DNA of 64,000 nucleotides from assembly GCA_900314885.1 (NCBI GenBank), contig OMWY01000008.1, positions 1 through 64,000 of the forward strand, in the 5' to 3' direction. The first letter of the stretch is position 1; each line of letters starts with the position of its first letter. This document shows, in pieces, positions 7,369 through 14,921 of the stretch. Both the position numbers and the translations under genes were made by a program. Source of the stretch: an uncultured Eubacteriales bacterium (lineage in GTDB: Bacteria > Bacillota > Clostridia > Lachnospirales > Lachnospiraceae). The notes beneath the pieces are model-generated. The model searched no databases. It saw only the letters and a list, made by a program, of their open reading frames with translations, and was not told the DNA's origin.

Positions 7369-8301
7369 TCAGTCATTGTAAAGGGTTGTTGAAAAATAAC
7401 GGTCTCCTCCGTCAGGAAGAATTACAACTATGTTCTTTCCGGCGTTCTCAGGGCGTTCAGCAAGCTTAATGCCCGCGGCAACGGCAGCGCCTGAAGAAAT
7501 GCCTACAAGGAAGCCCTCTTCTCTCGCTACTTCCCTGCCATACTCAAAGGCCTCTTCATTCGTAATCGGAATAATCTCATCATAAATCTTGGTATCAAGT
7601 GTCTCAGGAACAAATCCCGCGCCGATACCCTGAATCTTATGAGGACCCGCTTTTCCTTCAGAAAGGACAGGTGAGCTAGCCGGTTCTACAGCTACCACCT
7701 TCACATCCTTATTCTTGCTCTTTAAGTACTTGCCAACTCCGGTAAGGGTTCCGCCCGTACCGACACCGGCTACAAATATATCTACGTTCCCGTCAAGATC
7801 GTCATAAATCTCAGGGCCTGTAGTAGCCTCATGAGCAGCAGGATTAGCAGGATTGGAAAACTGGCTAGGGATAAATGAGCCCGGTGTTTCCTTCGCAAGT
7901 TCATCAGCCTTCTCAATAGCGCCCTTCATACCCTTGCTGCCATCTGTAAGAACTATCTCAGCTCCATAGGCCTTTATCATATTGCGGCGCTCAACACTCA
8001 TGGTATCAGGCATCACGATTATTATCTTATATCCCTTCGCGGCCGCTACAAGAGCAAGGCCGATACCTGTATTACCACTGGTAGGCTCAATTATGGTAGC
8101 GCCCTTCTTAAGCTTGCCCGACTTCTCAGCATCCTCAATCATAGCAAGAGCAATACGGTCCTTAATGGAGCCCGCAGGATTAAAATACTCGACCTTGCCG
8201 ATAATCTTGGCTTTAAGGCCCCTCTTCTCCTCGATAGCTGTAAGCTCTACGAGTGGGGTGTGACCAATAAGTTCTGTGATGTGCTTATAAACCTTTGACA
8301 T
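7369..8301 (-). CDS. cysK: Cysteine synthase A (O-acetylserine sulfhydrylase)
   Basis: A 310-aa PLP enzyme that makes cysteine from O-acetylserine and sulfide in the cytoplasm. The PLP lysine is K47 in NPAGSIKDR. The substrate loop is SGNTG (75-79) and the phosphate-binding loop GTGGT (181-185). A GISSGAA motif follows near the C terminus. Length matches CysK. The gene is monocistronic with its own promoter and terminator. An inverted CTAG-type repeat overlaps the transcription start, suggesting control by a repressor, possibly a CymR/Rrf2-like regulator responding to cysteine status; that is inference. An AGGAGGTC ribosome binding site supports the start. Confidence 0.95.
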   Translation of the reverse strand: MSKVYKHITELIGHTPLVELTAIEEKRGLKAKIIGKVEYFNPAGSIKDRIALAMIEDAEKSGKLKKGATIIEPTSGNTGIGLALVAAAKGYKIIIVMPDTMSVERRNMIKAYGAEIVLTDGSKGMKGAIEKADELAKETPGSFIPSQFSNPANPAAHEATTGPEIYDDLDGNVDIFVAGVGTGGTLTGVGKYLKSKNKDVKVVAVEPASSPVLSEGKAGPHKIQGIGAGFVPETLDTKIYDEIIPITNEEAFEYGREVAREEGFLVGISSGAAVAAGIKLAERPENAGKNIVVILPDGGDRYFSTTLYND

Positions 8302-8323
8302 ACTCTGACCTCCTGTATAAATA

Positions 8324-8383
8324 ACCTAGTAATCTTACAAACTTGCTAGGTATTATACTAGCACTCTTTGCTCTTTTTGTCAA
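8324..8383 (-). promoter_or_regulatory. cysK promoter with candidate CTAG-type operator
   Basis: On the minus strand TTGACA (8383-8378) is followed after 17 nt by TAGTAT (8360-8355), with an overlapping TATAAT at 8357-8352. The inverted repeat ACCTAG (8324-8329) ... CTAGGT (8346-8351), 16-nt spacer, covers the expected transcription start, and another CTAG lies at 8358-8361. This placement suits a repressor. Confidence 0.6.
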
Positions 8384-8423
8384 CATGATTTTTATATATA
8401 TAGTATCTGAGCAATAAAAAAAA

Positions 8424-8449
8424 GCGGGACAGTCATCTGACTGTCCCGC
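8424..8449 (-). terminator. Terminator of the rpmG-rplA operon
   Basis: Perfect 12-bp arms GCGGGACAGTCA / TGACTGTCCCGC with a 2-nt gap, followed on the minus strand by TTTTTTTTA. This is a strong rho-independent terminator 40 nt after the rplA stop, closing the operon before any rplJ/rplL. Confidence 0.9.
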
Positions 8450-8489
8450 AATTTTATCTGCGTAACGAAACGAAGGTCATGCGATCGGA

Positions 8490-9185
8490 TCAAACACCAT
8501 ACTTTGTGGTGTTAACTCTTACGCCAGGGCCCATTGTGGAAGCTAAAGTAACGCTCTTAAGATATGTTCCCTTAGCAGTAGCAGGCTTAGCCTTTACGAT
8601 AGCGCTCATAAGAGCATCAAAGTTCTGTGTGAGCTGCTCGTCTGTGAATGAAGCCTTACCGATCTGAACATGTACAATATTAGCCTTGTCAAGACGATAT
8701 TCAATCTTACCTGCTTTAATATCCTTTACGGCGTTAGCAACGTCCATGGTAACTGTGCCGGCCTTAGGGTTAGGCATAAGTCCCTTAGGTCCGAGTACAC
8801 GTCCGAGACGTCCTACAACACCCATCATATCAGGGGTAGCAACAACAACGTCAAAATCAAACCATCCCTCATTCTGAATCTTAGGGATAAGCTCCTCGCC
8901 ACCAACAAAATCAGCGCCTGCAGCCTGAGCTTCATCAAGCTTTGTACCCTTAGCGAATACAAGTACACGAACCTTCTTACCTGTTCCGTTAGGAAGTACA
9001 ACGGCACCACGGATCTGCTGATCGGCGTGACGTCCATCGACACCAAGTCTTAAATGAGCCTCGATAGTCTCATCAAACTTCTTATTGGCAGTTTTCTTTA
9101 CAAGATCAACTGCCTCTTCAGAACTGTAGAGCTTGCCTCTTTCTACAAGCTTAGCAACGTCCTGGTATTTCTTTCCTCTTTTCAT
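8490..9185 (-). CDS. rplA: 50S ribosomal protein L1
   Basis: A 231-aa L1 protein of the L1 stalk, binding 23S rRNA and acting in tRNA exit; in many bacteria it also represses its own operon. [20 protein letters not shown] at the N terminus, [14 protein letters not shown] and [17 protein letters not shown] are diagnostic. Full length. It is the last gene of the operon and is separated from rplK by a 175-nt region of strong stem-loops that may hold the L1 autoregulatory site or a processing element. AGGAGG-like GGGAGG precedes the start. Confidence 0.97.
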   Translation of the reverse strand: MKRGKKYQDVAKLVERGKLYSSEEAVDLVKKTANKKFDETIEAHLRLGVDGRHADQQIRGAVVLPNGTGKKVRVLVFAKGTKLDEAQAAGADFVGGEELIPKIQNEGWFDFDVVVATPDMMGVVGRLGRVLGPKGLMPNPKAGTVTMDVANAVKDIKAGKIEYRLDKANIVHVQIGKASFTDEQLTQNFDALMSAIVKAKPATAKGTYLKSVTLASTMGPGVRVNTTKYGV

Positions 9186-9243
9186 ACAAACCTCCCGTGG
9201 TCGTATAGATATTTCGGCCTATATTAATAGACCTCCCACTCTT

Positions 9244-9272
9244 GGAGCGTTCAAACGAAGTTTGAATGCTCC
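9244..9272 (-). other. Stem-loop upstream of rplA
   Basis: GGAGC.TTCAAA...TTTGAA.GCTCC forms a long hairpin with a CTTCG-type loop and one mismatch. It lies between the repeated element and the rplA ribosome binding site. It is a candidate for L1 binding or mRNA processing. Confidence 0.5.
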
Positions 9273-9283
9273 TTGTTACATTT

Positions 9284-9367
9284 AAAGGAGCTACGGCGCA
9301 TTATATTCGCTTGCTACGCAAGCGAGGCGCCTAAGCGTGGAGTAATAAGGCTTCGCCTTATCACTCC
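9284..9367 (-). repeat. Two-hairpin intergenic element, copy A
   Basis: On the minus strand the first hairpin is GGAGT-G-ATAAGGC, GAA loop, GCCTTAT-T-ACTCC (9367-9339), overlapping the rplK stop. A linker ACGCTTAG leads to the second, GGCGCC-TCGCTTGC ... GCAAGCGA-ATATAAT-GCGCC (9331-9295), then GTAGCTCCTT. The same architecture, with different but still paired stems, recurs at 44655-44738 between two permease genes. The matched G.U position next to the stem and the linker are conserved between the copies. Confidence 0.65.
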
Positions 9368-9786
9368 ATAACTTCTACACCCATTGATCTCGCTGTACCG
9401 GCGATCATGCTCATAGCTGTCTCGATGCTGGCTGCGTTAAGATCAGGCATCTTAAGCTCAGCAATCTTTCTTACATCTTCCTTAGAAATCTTGGCAACCT
9501 TATTCTTGTTAGGAACACCGCTTGCCTTCTCAATGTTGGCTGCCTTCTTGATAAGCATAGCAGCCGGAGGAGTCTTTGTGATGAAGCTGAAGCTTCTGTC
9601 AGCGTAAACAGTGATAACTACAGGGATAATCATACCTGCCTGGTTAGCTGTACGCGCATTGAACTCCTTTGTGAACTGTACGATGTTAACACCGTGCTGT
9701 CCAAGTGCAGGTCCTACAGGAGGAGCCGGTGTAGCCTTCGCTGCAGGAATCTGTAATTTAATATAACCTTCGACTTTCTTAGCCAT
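9361..9786 (-). CDS. rplK: 50S ribosomal protein L11
   Basis: A 141-aa L11 of the GTPase-associated centre, the thiostrepton-binding site that also triggers RelA. The N terminus [31 protein letters not shown] is the classic L11 signature, with the conserved proline-rich linker. Length is standard. It follows nusG by 34 nt within the rpmG-secE-nusG-rplK-rplA operon. Its stop codon lies inside the first hairpin of the downstream repeated element, so translation termination could influence that structure. Confidence 0.97.
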   Translation of the reverse strand: MAKKVEGYIKLQIPAAKATPAPPVGPALGQHGVNIVQFTKEFNARTANQAGMIIPVVITVYADRSFSFITKTPPAAMLIKKAANIEKASGVPNKNKVAKISKEDVRKIAELKMPDLNAASIETAMSMIAGTARSMGVEVME

Positions 9787-9820
9787 TTAACTTTCCTCCA
9801 AACTTGCGGTCTTGCCGCCG

Positions 9821-10336
9821 TCAGACTTTCTCGATGTCGGTGAAGCTAACTTCAACCGGTGTGTCACGCCCAAAAAGATCGACATTAACGGTAACAGTCT
9901 GGTCTATATTATTGATCAGAGTAACCTGACCGGTACTGTTCTCGAAGTTCCCGGCTGTTATCCGGACGCTGTCGCCAACTTCAAGATCAATTTCAACTTC
10001 CTTATGAGGCTTGCCTAATTCCTCAAGCTCCTCATCCGTAAGAGGTACCGGTTTGCTTCCCGGCCCTACAAAGCCCGTAACGCCTCTGGTATTACGAACT
10101 ACGTACCAGGTGTCATCATTCATAATCATCTTGACAAGTACGTATCCCGGAAGCATCTTACGCTTTATCTCACGCTTTGAGCCATCGTGGATAGTTGTGA
10201 CGTCCTCTGTAGGGACCTCAACTTCAAATATCTGATCCTCGAGGTGACGATTCGCGATCGTCTTTTCAATATCTGCCTTTACCTTATTCTCATAACCGGA
10301 ATAGGTGTGCGCAACATACCATTTAGCTTCTGCCAT
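9821..10336 (-). CDS. nusG: Transcription termination/antitermination factor NusG
   Basis: A 171-aa NusG with an N-terminal NGN domain (about 1-105; AKWYVAHTYSGYENKVK, and MLPGYVLVKM which contacts RNA polymerase) and a C-terminal KOW domain (about 118-170; VGDSVRITAGNFENSTGQV). It binds the clamp of RNA polymerase and modulates pausing and elongation. Its position between secE and rplK is the ancestral one. The start has GGGTGG-type pairing about 8 nt upstream. No insertion between the domains. Confidence 0.96.
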   Translation of the reverse strand: MAEAKWYVAHTYSGYENKVKADIEKTIANRHLEDQIFEVEVPTEDVTTIHDGSKREIKRKMLPGYVLVKMIMNDDTWYVVRNTRGVTGFVGPGSKPVPLTDEELEELGKPHKEVEIDLEVGDSVRITAGNFENSTGQVTLINNIDQTVTVNVDLFGRDTPVEVSFTDIEKV

Positions 10337-10356
10337 TTTACCACCCTGATCAATAC

Positions 10357-10572
10357 TTACAGAACATTGCCAATAAGCTTCTGAAGACCAAGATCAAGAA
10401 GACTTATAATCAGGCCGAGCACTACGGTAGTCGCAATGACTGAAGTTGATTCTCTTCCGAGGTCCTTCTTTGTAGGCCAGATAATCTTCTTAAACTCTGT
10501 CTTAACTCCATCAAAGAAGCTGTTCTTTTTCTTTGTCTGCTTCTCTGCAGGAGCATTAGTCGTCTGTTCCAT
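10357..10572 (-). CDS. secE: Preprotein translocase subunit SecE
   Basis: A 71-aa short SecE with one membrane helix (about 44-65), as in Gram-positive bacteria. The cytosolic amphipathic segment reads FFDGVKTEFKKIIWPTKKDL, which contains the conserved W-P-T/K motif that clamps SecY. An N-terminal stretch of about 18 polar residues precedes it. It sits 20 nt before nusG and after rpmG, the standard order. Confidence 0.95.
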   Translation of the reverse strand: MEQTTNAPAEKQTKKKNSFFDGVKTEFKKIIWPTKKDLGRESTSVIATTVVLGLIISLLDLGLQKLIGNVL

Positions 10573-10601
10573 ATAAATATCCTTTCACCACCTGCGAGGG
10601 A

Positions 10602-10751
10602 TTACTTTGTCTCCCTGTGAAGTGTATGCTTTCTGCAGAATCTGCAGTACTTCTTGGTCTCCATCCTCTCAGGATGGTTTTTCTTATCTTTCATAAGATC
10701 GTAATTGCGCTGCTTGCACTCTGTACATGCCAGTGTTATTTTAACACGCAT
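10602..10751 (-). CDS. rpmG: 50S ribosomal protein L33 (zinc-binding form)
   Basis: A 49-aa L33 translated from the ATG at 10751, with GGAGGTG just upstream. It begins [12 protein letters not shown] and ends HTLHRETK. Both cysteine pairs are present (CTEC at about 9-12 and CRFC near 37-40), so this is the Zn2+-carrying paralogue rather than the Cys-lacking form used under zinc starvation. It is the first gene of the rpmG-secE-nusG-rplK-rplA operon. It is too short to stand out by length alone but is unambiguous by sequence. Confidence 0.95.
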   Translation of the reverse strand: MRVKITLACTECKQRNYDLMKDKKNHPERMETKKYCRFCRKHTLHRETK

Positions 10752-10779
10752 ATTTTCACCTCCGCTTCAATTTTAAGCA

Positions 10780-10846
10780 TAAAAAAAAGACCTGTTTCAT
10801 CACGCTGTTCTAGTCTACCACAAACAGAACGTGATGTCAAGTCTTT
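10780..10846 (-). terminator. Terminator of the DUF308 gene, overlapping the rpmG promoter
   Basis: A long interrupted stem is present on the minus strand: AAAGAC ... CATCACG ... CTGTT pair with AACAG ... CGTGATG ... GTCTTT, ending in eight or more T residues (10788-10780). The rpmG promoter lies inside this stem. Confidence 0.65.
10812..10840 (-). promoter_or_regulatory. Promoter of the rpmG-secE-nusG-rplK-rplA operon
   Basis: TTGACA (10840-10835), a spacer of exactly 17 nt and TAGACT (10817-10812), with TGG immediately before the -10 as an extended element. Transcription should start near 10805, leaving a leader of about 55 nt. The boxes fall within the terminator stem of the upstream DUF308 gene. 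Confidence 0.75.
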
Positions 10847-10855
10847 TATTTATTT

Positions 10856-11380
10856 TTACATTTTAGCTGCGGTAACAATGTCCACTATTCCTTCATAGAG
10901 GATGAATATGCCCATAACTCTTGTCAGCGTACCGCCTGAACCCCAAGGATTTACAAGCAGCAAGATACCAAACAGGATTGTAATAACATAAGGAACAATG
11001 CCTATCGGTCCTATTATTACGTGATATACGGACGTATTCGCAAGGTTCATGATGCCGCCTGCGATAAGGGTAAGACCGATAACAATATTAATAATATTAA
11101 TAAGAGTGCTCGGTCTTGCTATAAACATGATTCCTACTACAATCGCGATAATACCGAGGAGAAGATTCAGACTCTCGATCGGATTCTTCGTCTCGCTCTT
11201 AAAGTATATTACCGCGGCCGCTATTCCGCCGACAATAGCTAAGATTCCTACGAGCGTCACCATTACAGACAATGACTTGTAAGGAAACGCTATAAAAAAC
11301 ACTCCCACTACAAGCATGACAATTGCCTGCAGGATTCTCTTCTTCTTCAGTTCATTTGGCGCGTAATTACTGTCACCCAT
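10856..11380 (-). CDS. DUF308 / HdeD-like membrane protein
   Basis: A 174-aa protein with six closely packed hydrophobic helices and almost no loops, in the HdeD/DUF308 pattern (LVGVFFIAFPYKSLSVMVTLVG; GIMFIARPSTLINIINIVIGLTLIAGG). HdeD is linked to acid resistance in E. coli; the role in Firmicutes is unknown. AAAGGAGGAAG precedes the start. It is downstream of the AI-2E-type gene by about 32 nt, so both may share a transcript that ends in the terminator overlapping the rpmG promoter. Confidence 0.8.
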   Translation of the reverse strand: MGDSNYAPNELKKKRILQAIVMLVVGVFFIAFPYKSLSVMVTLVGILAIVGGIAAAVIYFKSETKNPIESLNLLLGIIAIVVGIMFIARPSTLINIINIVIGLTLIAGGIMNLANTSVYHVIIGPIGIVPYVITILFGILLLVNPWGSGGTLTRVMGIFILYEGIVDIVTAAKM

Positions 11381-11412
11381 TTTTACTTCCTCCTTTAAAT
11401 GGAAAATGTGTT

Positions 11413-12804
11413 TTATTCTCTTTTTGTCTTCCTAAGCTGCCTCTCAGACTCCTTTAACAGTTTCTCGCTTTCCCACCTTGCTTCCTTGTTCTCCTTTTCT
11501 TCCTGCTTCCTTCGTTCCGCTTCCGCCTTAATTTCCTCTTCCTTGGTCATGACTTCCTTAAAATCATTTTCAACCTGTGAAGGCGGCTTTGATACGACGA
11601 CCGTTCCATCCGGCAGCATTGAAGCCATCTTCTTTCTTTCGCGTCGCAGGCGGACCATTTCAACAAGGCGCTCAAACCAGATTTTGATAAGAGCGGCGAC
11701 AGGAACCGCAAGCACCATACCCATGAAACCGCCGATTTTATTGCCAAAAATGATAGCGATAATAACAAGCATAGGATGGATATTTATACTGCTTGAGAGA
11801 AACCTCGGGTTAATAATATTTCCGTCTATGGTCTGTATAATGAACAAGACAACTATGGACACAGCCATTTTCTTAAAATCGCCTGTAACAAGCCCAACCA
11901 CTATCGATGAGCCATAACCGACAATCGGCCCCATATAGGGAATCAGGTTTCCTATACCGGTGAGGAGGCCGATAACTATGGCATATCTGATCCTGCATAT
12001 CGAAAATGCTATGGATACCATTATGGTCATGAAGGCAGCATCCATAAGCTGCCCTCTGATGTATCCGGAAAAGACTCCGTCTACATCCTTAAGAAAAAGC
12101 TTTATTCCCTTTACACCCTTTTCCGGTATAAGGGTCTTTACAACGTTGCCCCAATAACGGTGCAGTCCCGGCTGATCAAGCATGAAGTAAATACCAAAGA
12201 TTATTGAGAACACAGCCGTCGTGGCAATCGATGGGATATTCTGGACTGTCTTACCTATTCCGTTTCCAAGATCGAGAATAACCTTGGCAAGGGCATTTCC
12301 AATATTATCCACGGCGGTCTCAAGCTGCTTTGAATCAATGCTTAAGCCCTGCAGAGCCTGCATCAGCTGAGAATAGAAGCTTCTAAATGAGCTTGCGTAG
12401 CTCTGAATGGTTGTGACGACAGAGTCAGTGTTGAAGCTTGAAGCCTGCTTCGCGACAACCGTGAACATAAGCCATGCTATAAAGACAAGAGCCAAGAAGA
12501 TTAAAATCCAGAGAATAAATGTAGATAATCTCCTCTTGTTCTTAGGCTTATCGGAGAAATATCGGATTTTTCCGACCAATTTCTCTATCTTCAATAAGAG
12601 GGGATAAAAAAGATACGCAATCACAAAGCCGATAACTACCGGCTTCATGATTGCGGAAAACCATCCTATTCCGCGACCTATGGATATGGCGATGTCGCCC
12701 GCGTGATCGGCTATGCGGCTTAGGATGTATATTATGATGCATGTCAAGACCACATAAAACGAAAGGTCCATGTATTTTTTATTTATATGTCTCTTAGGCT
12801 TCAT
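11413..12804 (-). CDS. AI-2E family transporter (TqsA/YdiK type)
   Basis: A 463-aa protein with about eight membrane helices and the family core IRGQLMDAAFMTIMVSIAFSI ... LTGIGNLIPYMGPIVGY ... INPRFLSSSINIHPMLVII (PF01594). The family's members export diverse small molecules or sodium, and AI-2 is only one proposed substrate. A long charged C-terminal tail (about 390-463, RRERKKMASMLP ... EEKENKEARWESEKLLKESERQLRKTKRE) is a probable cytosolic coiled coil and is longer than usual. The start has AAAGGGGACC. The aminotransferase gene upstream ends 23 nt away. Confidence 0.85.
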   Translation of the reverse strand: MKPKRHINKKYMDLSFYVVLTCIIIYILSRIADHAGDIAISIGRGIGWFSAIMKPVVIGFVIAYLFYPLLLKIEKLVGKIRYFSDKPKNKRRLSTFILWILIFLALVFIAWLMFTVVAKQASSFNTDSVVTTIQSYASSFRSFYSQLMQALQGLSIDSKQLETAVDNIGNALAKVILDLGNGIGKTVQNIPSIATTAVFSIIFGIYFMLDQPGLHRYWGNVVKTLIPEKGVKGIKLFLKDVDGVFSGYIRGQLMDAAFMTIMVSIAFSICRIRYAIVIGLLTGIGNLIPYMGPIVGYGSSIVVGLVTGDFKKMAVSIVVLFIIQTIDGNIINPRFLSSSINIHPMLVIIAIIFGNKIGGFMGMVLAVPVAALIKIWFERLVEMVRLRRERKKMASMLPDGTVVVSKPPSQVENDFKEVMTKEEEIKAEAERRKQEEKENKEARWESEKLLKESERQLRKTKRE

Positions 12805-12827
12805 AGTGGTCCCCTTTAGTCAATAAG

Positions 12828-14159
12828 TTATTTTTTAGCGGTTTTCACAGTCTCCGCCGGCTTATCAAGCTCTTCAAGACATTTCTCGGCGCATACAAGC
12901 TTCGTGCAGAGAGCAACAACCTCCATGGCTGTCTTGAGATCTGAAAGTGGTGGGAATGAAGGAGCGATTCTTATGTTGCTGTCATGCGGATCCTTGCCAC
13001 CCGGATATGTAGCTCCCGCAGGAGTAAGGACAACACCCGCCTTAGCGGCGCGGCTCACTATCTTCTTAGCGCAGCCATCCATAACATCATAAGAGATAAA
13101 GTATCCTCCCTTTGGCTTGGTCCATGAAGCGATGCCAAGACCGGTGAGATTCCTATCAAGGATATCCTCAACAGCCTCGAACTTAGGGCGGAGAATATCA
13201 GCGTGCTTTCTCATATGCTCTACCATCCCGTGGATGTCGCCAAAGAACCTGACGTGACGGAGCTGATTTACCTTGTCATGGCCGATGGTCTGAATCTTAA
13301 GCTGCTGCTTGATGTCCTCAAGGTTGTTAAGGCTCGTCGCAAGAGCGGCTATACCTGAGCCCGGGAATGAGATCTTACTGGTGCTTGCGAATTTATAGAC
13401 AAGGTCGGGATTTCCGGCTCTCTTACATTCGGCAAGTATCTCAAGTAAATGATCCTGATCATGATCATATAGATGGTGCATGCCATAGGCATTATCCCAG
13501 TAAATACGGAAATCCTTCGCGGCCGGCTTAAGTCTTGCGAAACGTCTGACTGTCTCATCCGAATAAGAATTGCCGGTAGGGTTTGAATACTTAGGAACGC
13601 ACCATATACCCTTTATCGACTCATCGTGGCTTACCAGTTCCTCAACCATATCCATATCAGGACCGGTCGGAGTCATAGGCACACAAATATTTTCTATTCC
13701 AAAATACTGGGTTATGGCGAAATGCCTGTCATATCCCGGAACAACACAAATCCATTTCACCTTATCAAGCTTGCACCATGGAGTGGATCCCATAACACCG
13801 TGTGAATATGAACGGGAAACGGTATCATACATGATATTTAAGCTTGAATTTCCATAGATGATAATGTGATCATACGGGACTTCCATCATATCGCCGATGA
13901 GCTCCATAGCCTCAGGGATTCCGGCAAGAACACCGTAGTTACGGCAGTCTGTACCGTCCTCGCAACGCAGGTCGGAGTTGCTTGAAAGCACATCCATCAT
14001 GCCCATAGAGAGGTCAAGCTGCTCTGTACAAGGCTTTCCGCGACTCATATTAAGTTCAAGTCCCCTGTCCTGAACCTTCTTGTACTCGACCTTGTACTGC
14101 TCTACAAGCTTTGTAAGCTCTTCCTTGGTCATCTCTTTAAATGGTTTTACTGCTGGCAT
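12828..14159 (-). CDS. Aspartate aminotransferase-like PLP enzyme (type Ic, PF12897)
   Basis: A 443-aa aminotransferase. KPFKEMTKEELTKLVEQY and GLELNMSRGKPCTEQLDLS near the N terminus are characteristic of the type Ic aspartate aminotransferases (AspT of corynebacteria, PF12897). The PLP lysine is in FASTSKISFPGSGIA, and NYGVLAGIPEA is the usual substrate loop. It would transfer amino groups between aspartate and 2-oxoglutarate, though substrate breadth is unknown. The start is set at the ATG at 14159, where AAGGAGGAGC lies 6 nt upstream; a longer frame from 14207 has no ribosome binding site. A TTGAAA-N17-TACAAT promoter lies just upstream. Confidence 0.88.
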   Translation of the reverse strand: MPAVKPFKEMTKEELTKLVEQYKVEYKKVQDRGLELNMSRGKPCTEQLDLSMGMMDVLSSNSDLRCEDGTDCRNYGVLAGIPEAMELIGDMMEVPYDHIIIYGNSSLNIMYDTVSRSYSHGVMGSTPWCKLDKVKWICVVPGYDRHFAITQYFGIENICVPMTPTGPDMDMVEELVSHDESIKGIWCVPKYSNPTGNSYSDETVRRFARLKPAAKDFRIYWDNAYGMHHLYDHDQDHLLEILAECKRAGNPDLVYKFASTSKISFPGSGIAALATSLNNLEDIKQQLKIQTIGHDKVNQLRHVRFFGDIHGMVEHMRKHADILRPKFEAVEDILDRNLTGLGIASWTKPKGGYFISYDVMDGCAKKIVSRAAKAGVVLTPAGATYPGGKDPHDSNIRIAPSFPPLSDLKTAMEVVALCTKLVCAEKCLEELDKPAETVKTAKK

Positions 14160-14197
14160 TGCTGCTCCTCCTTTTTGTATACAATCTGTCACAACGG

Positions 14198-14226
14198 ATT
14201 GTACCACTTTAAGAGATATATTTCAA
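14198..14226 (-). promoter_or_regulatory. Promoter of the aminotransferase gene
   Basis: TTGAAA (14226-14221), 17-nt spacer, TACAAT (14203-14198) with a TGG extended -10. It lies between the udk stop and the aminotransferase start, so this gene can be expressed apart from leuA-udk. Confidence 0.6.
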
Positions 14227-14282
14227 GAACGAATTATCGAAGTTGTGATTCAATCTTCGCAAAGCACCGCTTACGCGGCACT

Positions 14283-14915
14283 TCAGCCTTTGTAGAGCAT
14301 ATGTTTTAAATGTTCCGTCAGAATTGTGATTCCTGTCGTATTCTCACCGCCGCGAGGTATTATTATATCCGCGTATTTTTTTGACGGCTCCACAAACTGC
14401 TCATGCATAGGCTTTACAGTCTCCTGGTACTGGTGAAGGACAGACTTTACATTTCTGCCTCGCTCAGCCGTGTCACGCTCGATGCGGCGGATCAGTCTCT
14501 CATCGGCATCGGTGTCCACAAAAACCTTAATATCCATAAGGTCACGAAGCTCCTTATTTTCAAGGATAAGAATACCCTCTACGATTATAACCTTCTTAGG
14601 CTTTACATGGATGGTCTGGTCAGACCGGTTATGAACTGTATAATCATAGACCGGAATATCAATCTCTTCGCCATTTATAAGCTTCTTCACATCAGCAATC
14701 ATCCTCTCGGTATCAAATGAAGCCGGATGGTCATAATTAAGTCTTGAACGTTCCTCGTATGACAGGTCATCGTGGGCCTTATAATACGAATCGTGGCTGA
14801 TTACAAGTATATCATCGCCAAATGATTCCTTGATGCGGTTTACAATTGTTGTCTTTCCGGAAGCGGAACCTCCGGCGATTCCTACTATTGTCGGTCTGTT
14901 CTTTTCACTGCTCAT
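14283..14915 (-). CDS. udk: Uridine kinase
   Basis: A 210-aa P-loop kinase that phosphorylates uridine and cytidine with ATP or GTP in pyrimidine salvage. The Walker A motif is GGSASGKTTIV (about 15-25); ISHDSYYKAHDDLSYEER and NYDHPASFDT follow, as in Udk. The C-terminal half carries RRIERDTAERGR. Length is standard. Its start is only 6 nt after the leuA stop, with its ribosome binding site inside the last leuA codons, so it is translated from the leuA transcript. Pairing of pyrimidine salvage with leucine synthesis has no obvious metabolic logic. Confidence 0.95.
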   Translation of the reverse strand: MSSEKNRPTIVGIAGGSASGKTTIVNRIKESFGDDILVISHDSYYKAHDDLSYEERSRLNYDHPASFDTERMIADVKKLINGEEIDIPVYDYTVHNRSDQTIHVKPKKVIIVEGILILENKELRDLMDIKVFVDTDADERLIRRIERDTAERGRNVKSVLHQYQETVKPMHEQFVEPSKKYADIIIPRGGENTTGITILTEHLKHMLYKG

Positions 14916-14921
14916 TATTTA

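Noticed and set aside
14240..14290. Terminator after udk
   Set aside because: A hairpin with a GTAA loop and two G.U pairs can be drawn around 14262-14285, but there is no T tract, so it is not listed as a terminator.
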